This document shows positions 32,482 through 36,438 of a DNA stretch of 36,438 nt, in pieces. Under the pieces are notes generated by a model. That model was not told the DNA's origin and searched no databases. It saw nothing but the letters and a program-made list of their open reading frames with translations. Positions within the stretch are counted from its first letter, which is position 1, and each line of letters begins with the position of its first letter. The DNA is from Hyphomicrobiales bacterium (GTDB taxonomy: Bacteria; Pseudomonadota; Alphaproteobacteria; Rhizobiales; Beijerinckiaceae): contig JAFBAS010000034.1 of NCBI GenBank assembly GCA_019247605.1, forward strand, positions 1 through 36,438, read 5' to 3'. A program made the position numbers and the translations under genes.

Positions 32482-33435
32482 ATGACGGATGTCGCAACAG
32501 AGGCCGCGCTCGCGCACCCTTCCCGAGGCATCCATGCGGCGCAATCGGTCTGGAGCTTGCGCTGGCGGCGTTTTCGCCACCATCGAGGCGGCATGGCGAG
32601 CCTGGTGATTCTTGCCCTTCTCGTGCTCTTCTGCCTTTCGGCCTATCCGCTCGAGCGCTATCTCGGCCTCGACTCCAATACGACCGATCTCTTGTCGCGT
32701 TACGATCCGCCCTCGGCGACGCATTGGCTCGGCACCGACGAGGGTGGGCGCGACGAGTTGCTGCGCCTCATGTATGGCGGGCAGATCTCGCTTCTTGTCG
32801 GGCTTTTGGCGACGGTGATCGGGGGCGGCATCGGCGTTTCGCTCGGCCTTCTCGCCGGGTATTTCGGCGGCAAGCTCGATTCCTTCCTGATGCGCCTGAC
32901 CGACGGCGTTATCGCGCTCCCCTTGTTGCCGCTCCTGATCGTGCTCGCCGCGCTCGATCTCACCAAGCTCGGCTTTTCCAGTGAGTTCGCCCATTCGGGC
33001 GCGGCCGGCTTTTGGCGCATCGTGGTGATCATCGCGCTCGTCGACTGGACCGCGATCGCGCGCCTCGTGCGCGCGGCGACGCTCGCGGTGAAAGAGCGCG
33101 ATTATGTCGTGGCGGCTCGCGCGAGCGGCGCCGGCGCCTTCTACACGATGACGACCCATGTGCTGCCGAACATCGTCACGCCGATCATCGTCGCCTTCAC
33201 CTTGACGGTCGGGCGCGTGATCCTCTTCGAGAGCGTCTTGAGCTTTCTCGGCTTCGGTATCGTCCCGCCGACACCGAGCTGGGGCAACATGCTGAACAAC
33301 GCGCAGGAACTCGTCACCACGGCGCCGGCGCTCGCGATCTACCCGGGCCTTCTCATCTTCATCACGGTGATCGCGGTGAATTTCCTCGGCGACGGCATGC
33401 AGCATGCCTTCGATCCGCGCTCCGAGCGGCGGTGA
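32482..33435 (+). CDS. ABC transporter permease, DppC type
   Basis: This is a 317-residue second permease and the last gene of the importer operon. A cytosolic N-terminus of about 35 residues precedes the first helix (ASLVILALLVLFCLSA). The family signature HWLGTDEGGRDELLRLMYGGQISL is followed by several helices. The docking loop is YVVAARASGAGAFYTMTTHVLPN, and the end is SFLGFGIVPPTPSWGNM then NFLGDGMQHAFDP. A loop of about 15 residues (LTKLGFSSEFAHSG) lies between two helices and is longer than in the permease encoded at 9810. A hairpin five bases after the stop is a likely transcript end. Confidence 0.92.
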   Translation: MTDVATEAALAHPSRGIHAAQSVWSLRWRRFRHHRGGMASLVILALLVLFCLSAYPLERYLGLDSNTTDLLSRYDPPSATHWLGTDEGGRDELLRLMYGGQISLLVGLLATVIGGGIGVSLGLLAGYFGGKLDSFLMRLTDGVIALPLLPLLIVLAALDLTKLGFSSEFAHSGAAGFWRIVVIIALVDWTAIARLVRAATLAVKERDYVVAARASGAGAFYTMTTHVLPNIVTPIIVAFTLTVGRVILFESVLSFLGFGIVPPTPSWGNMLNNAQELVTTAPALAIYPGLLIFITVIAVNFLGDGMQHAFDPRSERR

Positions 33436-33439
33436 CGGG

Positions 33440-33464
33440 CCGCGACCGATGTCGAGGGTCGCGG
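33440..33464 (+). terminator. candidate terminator hairpin after the importer operon
   Basis: CCGCGACC (33440-33447) and GGTCGCGG (33457-33464) form a perfect 8-bp GC-rich stem with a 9-base loop, starting five bases after the permease stop codon. No run of T follows, so it is not a textbook intrinsic terminator, although such U-less hairpins are frequent in GC-rich bacteria. A second small hairpin (GCAGCG 33517-33522 / CGCTGC 33527-33532) follows. Confidence 0.4.
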
Positions 33465-33585
33465 GCTTCGGCTGAGAGTGGAATCGCCGCAATTCCGGTA
33501 TCCGCGCGCGCTTGCGGCAGCGTCACCGCTGCGTCATGATCGCGACACATGGTGCCGAGGTTCGCGTGATCGCTCATCCTCCGTT

Positions 33586-33686
33586 GTGTCACCCCCGGCG
33601 AGGCTCGCGGAAGCGAGCCTCGGGAAGGGGGTCCAGGAGCCCGTGTGGATGATGGGTTCCCTTCCCCTCGCGCTCCTTCGGAGCGC
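33586..33686 (+). repeat. 50-bp dispersed repeat, copy 2, with adjoining hairpins
   Basis: 33586-33635 matches 6487-6536 (opposite strand) at 40 of 50 positions without gaps. In this copy the centre is a perfect hairpin, GAGGCTCGC (33600-33608) and GCGAGCCTC (33613-33621) with a GGAA loop. A further perfect hairpin, GCGCTCC (33670-33676) and GGAGCGC (33680-33686) with a TTC loop, follows 48 bases later. The whole lies in the gene-free gap 33436-33755 (320 bases) between the second importer and ugpB. It has the look of a REP/BIME-class element. Confidence 0.6.
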
Positions 33687-33707
33687 TCGGCCGGGAATGA
33701 CAAGATA

Positions 33708-33719
33708 GTAAGTGCTTAC
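33708..33719. promoter_or_regulatory. short palindrome upstream of ugpB
   Basis: GTAAGTGCTTAC is a near-perfect palindrome (five-base arms GTAAG/CTTAC around TG) centred about 42 bases before the ugpB start. It follows directly after the hairpin repeat. Its place suits an operator for the ugp operon, but no regulator gene is in the window, and a 12-base palindrome may arise by chance. Confidence 0.25.
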
Positions 33720-33755
33720 GCGCCCCCGTTGGCGCATAGCCAAGAGAGGTTCGAC

Positions 33756-35072
33756 ATGAAATTCGCTCATCGCGCGGTGCTGGCGGCCGGCCTCTTGATG
33801 GCCATGACGCTGCCCTCGGGCGCGGTCACCGAGATCCAGTGGTGGCACGCGATGACCGGGCCGAACAACGACGTGGTCGTGAAGCTCGCCGAGGACTTCA
33901 ACAAATCGCAGAGCGAATACAAGGTCGTGCCGGCCTACAAGGGGAGCTACGCCGATACGTTGAACGCCGGGATCGCGGCGTACCGCGCCGGCAATGCGCC
34001 GCACATCATCCAGGTTTTCGAGGTCGGCACCGCGACCATGATGGCCGCCAAAGGCGCGATCAAGCCGGTGTTCCAATTGATGAAGGAGGCGGGCGAGCCC
34101 TTCGATCCGGCCTCGTACCTGCCGGCGATCACCGGATACTACTCGACGTCAAAGGGCGAGATGCTCTCTTTCCCGTTCAATTCGTCGAGCATGGTGATGT
34201 GGGTCAACCGCGATGCGCTGAGGAAGGCCGGACTCGACGCCGATCACCCACCGAAGACCTGGCCCGAAGTCTTCGAGGCGGCGAAAAAGCTTCACGCGAC
34301 GAGCCCGACCTGCGGCTTCTCGTCAGGCTGGATCACCTGGGCGATGATCGAGCAATTCTCGGCCTGGCATAACGTGCCGATCGGCACCAAGGCAAACGGC
34401 CTCGACGGGTTCGACACGGTTCTCGAGTTCAACACCCCGCTCGAGGAGAAGCTCTTGCAGAACCTCGTCGATCTGCAAAAAGACAAGACCTTCGATTATT
34501 CAGGGCGCACGAATACCGGGGAGGGCCGCTTCACCTCGGGGGAATGCCCGCTCTTCATGACTTCGTCGGCCTTTTATCCGAACGTGAAGGCGAATGCGAA
34601 ATTCGACTTCACCTCCGTGCCGATGCCCTATTTCCCAGACGTGAATGACGCCCCGCAAAATTCGATCATCGGCGGCGCGTCGCTTTGGGTGATGGGCGGC
34701 AAATCGGCCGATGAATACAAGGGCGTGGCGAAGTTCTTCACCTTCCTTTCCGACACCGACCGGCAGGCCAATCTGCACCAGGTCTCCGGATATTTGCCGA
34801 TCACCAAGGCGGCCTATGAGAAGACCAAGGCGTCTGGCTTCTACGAGAAAAACCCGATTCTGGAAGTGCCGCTTCTCGAGCTCACCCACAAGCCGCCGAC
34901 CGAGAATTCGCGTGGGCTTCGCTTCGGCAACATGGTGCAGATGCGCGACGTCTGGGCTGAGGAGATCGAAGCGGCGCTTTCGGGCCAGAAGCCCGTCAAG
35001 GCCGCGCTCGACGCCGCGGTCGAGCGAGGCAACCAGATTTTGCGTCAGTTCGAGCGCACCGCCGGCAGATGA
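33756..35072 (+). CDS. ugpB: sn-glycerol-3-phosphate-type ABC transporter binding protein
   Basis: This is a 438-residue periplasmic binding protein of family 1, closest in motif to UgpB, which binds glycerol 3-phosphate and its diesters. The Sec signal peptide (residues 1-23, ending SGA) is followed by the UgpB hallmark [13 protein letters not shown]. Further matches are [57 protein letters not shown] and SGYLPIT. The start has AGAGG shortly upstream. It overlaps ugpA by four bases (ATGA). In Escherichia coli this system is part of the phosphate-starvation response; no Pho box was recognised here. Confidence 0.92.
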   Translation: MKFAHRAVLAAGLLMAMTLPSGAVTEIQWWHAMTGPNNDVVVKLAEDFNKSQSEYKVVPAYKGSYADTLNAGIAAYRAGNAPHIIQVFEVGTATMMAAKGAIKPVFQLMKEAGEPFDPASYLPAITGYYSTSKGEMLSFPFNSSSMVMWVNRDALRKAGLDADHPPKTWPEVFEAAKKLHATSPTCGFSSGWITWAMIEQFSAWHNVPIGTKANGLDGFDTVLEFNTPLEEKLLQNLVDLQKDKTFDYSGRTNTGEGRFTSGECPLFMTSSAFYPNVKANAKFDFTSVPMPYFPDVNDAPQNSIIGGASLWVMGGKSADEYKGVAKFFTFLSDTDRQANLHQVSGYLPITKAAYEKTKASGFYEKNPILEVPLLELTHKPPTENSRGLRFGNMVQMRDVWAEEIEAALSGQKPVKAALDAAVERGNQILRQFERTAGR

Positions 35073-36073
35073 GCGAGGCCCAGGCATTTGCCGGAGAGGC
35101 CAATGCCGTCTCGCGTGACGTGGCCACGGTCGAAGCCAGGGAGCTTGCGCCCGCGGACGGTGTAGCTGGTGCAGCAAAGGCGCAAGCGCCGCACGAGGCG
35201 CGCGCCATCTTCTCAGGCAAGCTCCTGCCCTATCTGCTGTTGTTGCCGCAGTTCGCCATCTCGCTCGTCTTCTTCTACTGGCCGGCCGCCCAAGCGCTCT
35301 GGCAATCCTTCCTTGTGCAGGACGCCTTCGGCCTTTCGACCGAATTCGTCTGGTTCGAGAATTACGCCGAGCTTTTCCAGCGCCCGGATTACTATCACGC
35401 GATCGGCGTCACCTTCCTGTTCTCGGGGTTCGTGGCCTTTCTGTCCCTTTCCCTCGCGCTTTTGTTCGCGACCATGGCGGATCGGCAGATCAAGGCGGCG
35501 CGCCTCTATCGAACCTTGCTCGTTTGGCCCTATGCGGTCGCCCCCGCGGTCGCGAGCGTGCTCTTCATCTTCATGTTCCAGCCGGGCCTTGGCCTCTTCG
35601 CGCGCGCCTTGCAAAGGTCCGGCATCGATTGGAACCCGATCCTCGACGGCACGCAGGCGCTCATCCTCGTCGTCATTGCCGCCGTGTGGAAGCAGATCAG
35701 CTACAACTTCCTGTTCTTTCTCGCGGGCCTTCAGGCCATTCCGAAGAGCGTCATCGAAGCGGCCGCGATCGACGGAGCAAAGCCCTGGCGCCGCTTCTGG
35801 ACCGTGGTGTTTCCGCTGCTGTCGCCGACGACCTTCTTCCTGATCGTCGTCAACATCACCTATGCGTTCTTCGACACGCTCGGCATCATCGATACGGCGA
35901 CGGGTGGCGGCCCCAACAAGGCGACAGAGACGCTCGTCTACAAGGTGTTCCAGGACGGCCGGCTCGGCGCCGATCTCGGCGGCTCGGCGGCGCAATCGGT
36001 GATCCTCATGGTGATCGTGATCGCGCTCACCGCGATTCAGTTCCGCTATGTCGAGCGGCGCGTGCATTACTAG
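35069..36073 (+). CDS. ugpA: sn-glycerol-3-phosphate-type ABC transporter permease
   Basis: This is a 334-residue permease, about 40 residues longer than Escherichia coli UgpA. The extra part is an Ala/Glu-rich cytosolic N-terminus (residues 1-48) before the first helix ([20 protein letters not shown]). The remainder follows the family: [20 protein letters not shown], six helices, the ATPase-docking loop [24 protein letters not shown], and [15 protein letters not shown]. The start overlaps the ugpB stop (ATGA). A later start within the first 50 residues is possible, but no internal Met lies there. The ugpE gene follows after eight bases. Confidence 0.92.
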   Translation: MSEAQAFAGEANAVSRDVATVEARELAPADGVAGAAKAQAPHEARAIFSGKLLPYLLLLPQFAISLVFFYWPAAQALWQSFLVQDAFGLSTEFVWFENYAELFQRPDYYHAIGVTFLFSGFVAFLSLSLALLFATMADRQIKAARLYRTLLVWPYAVAPAVASVLFIFMFQPGLGLFARALQRSGIDWNPILDGTQALILVVIAAVWKQISYNFLFFLAGLQAIPKSVIEAAAIDGAKPWRRFWTVVFPLLSPTTFFLIVVNITYAFFDTLGIIDTATGGGPNKATETLVYKVFQDGRLGADLGGSAAQSVILMVIVIALTAIQFRYVERRVHY

Positions 36074-36081
36074 GCGAACAC

Positions 36082-36438
36082 ATGGTCGAGCATCGCCGCT
36101 TCGGAAATCTCCTGCCCCACCTCGTGCTCTTGATCGGCGTGGCGATGGTTGTCTTCCCGGTCTACATGGCGGTCATCGCCTCGACGCATGACAACGCCAT
36201 CATCGCCAATGGCCAAATGCCACTGACGCCGGGCACTCTTGGATGGGAGAATTATGCGCACACGATCATGTCGGGAACCGGCAGGACGACCCGCGCGCCC
36301 GTCGGAGGGATGATGCTGAACAGTTTCGTCATGGCGATCGGCATCGCGCTCGGCAAGATCGCCATTTCGATCATCTCCGCTTACGCGATCGTGTTCTTCT
36401 CGTTCCCGTTCCGGATGACGACATTCTGGATCATCTTC
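36082..36438 (+). CDS. ugpE: sn-glycerol-3-phosphate-type ABC transporter permease, partial
   Basis: This is the first 119 codons of the second permease, cut by the end of the window with the frame open. A short N-terminus leads to the first helix (LVLLIGVAMVVFPVYMAVIAS), followed by the UgpE-typical periplasmic segment (MPLTPGTLGWENY) and MLNSFVMAIGIALGKIAISI. The gene order ugpB-ugpA-ugpE is the same as in Escherichia coli, so ugpC, encoding the ATPase, is expected just outside the window. Confidence 0.9.
   Translation, partial: MVEHRRFGNLLPHLVLLIGVAMVVFPVYMAVIASTHDNAIIANGQMPLTPGTLGWENYAHTIMSGTGRTTRAPVGGMMLNSFVMAIGIALGKIAISIISAYAIVFFSFPFRMTTFWIIF

Overview
The window is a gene-dense, GC-rich stretch of alphaproteobacterial chromosome, most likely from the Hyphomicrobiales (Rhizobiales). 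The evidence is the DUF2093 gene next to xseA, the UPF0280 gene, the short GltX with a HIGN signature, the NAD synthetase with its own glutaminase domain, the abundance of peptide-type and sugar-phosphate-type ABC transporters, and REP-like hairpins of the kind common in this order. I cannot place it at genus level. No insertion sequence, prophage, CRISPR array or integrase was seen.

Layout. (a) 1-1576: REP-like hairpins, a small hypothetical gene, a translationally coupled PilZ/lipoprotein pair, and tRNA-Pro(CGG). (b) 1772-14431: an apparent catabolic island. A Tat-exported family 5 solute-binding protein (1772-3394, +) converges on a five-gene minus-strand operon: acyl-CoA dehydrogenase, SDR, enoyl-CoA hydratase, Gfo/Idh/MocA oxidoreductase and a D-2-hydroxyacid dehydrogenase homologue. 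A 280-bp divergent control region at 8523-8802 separates this operon from a plus-strand operon of two permeases, a fused double ATPase and a single-chain CoA transferase. Together they look like import of an organic acid or related solute, CoA activation by transfer, and beta-oxidation-like processing. The substrate is unknown. (c) 14578-17082: a CPA1 Na+/H+ antiporter with a C-terminal cyclic-nucleotide-binding domain.

(d) 17096-23259, minus strand: housekeeping genes nadE, gltX, xseA, DUF2093 and UPF0280. (e) 23381-27627, minus strand: a KefB/C-type antiporter, a GlcD/D-lactate-dehydrogenase-type flavoprotein and moaB, with a 408-bp gene-free gap holding four phased GTCAACG-type repeats. 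(f) 27795-33435: a complete second peptide/nickel-type ABC importer in one operon (binding protein, two ATPases, two permeases). (g) 33436-33755: a gene-free gap with hairpins and a second copy of the 50-bp repeat found at 6487. (h) 33756 to the window end: ugpB-ugpA-ugpE, a glycerol-3-phosphate-type importer cut by the window edge.

The most interesting parts are the unassigned CoA-dependent catabolic island with its inverted-repeat operator candidate, the cyclic-nucleotide-domain antiporter with a structured leader, the phased repeat array at 26788-26856 and the shared 50-bp repeat. All functions are inferred from motifs read by eye. No database search was possible.
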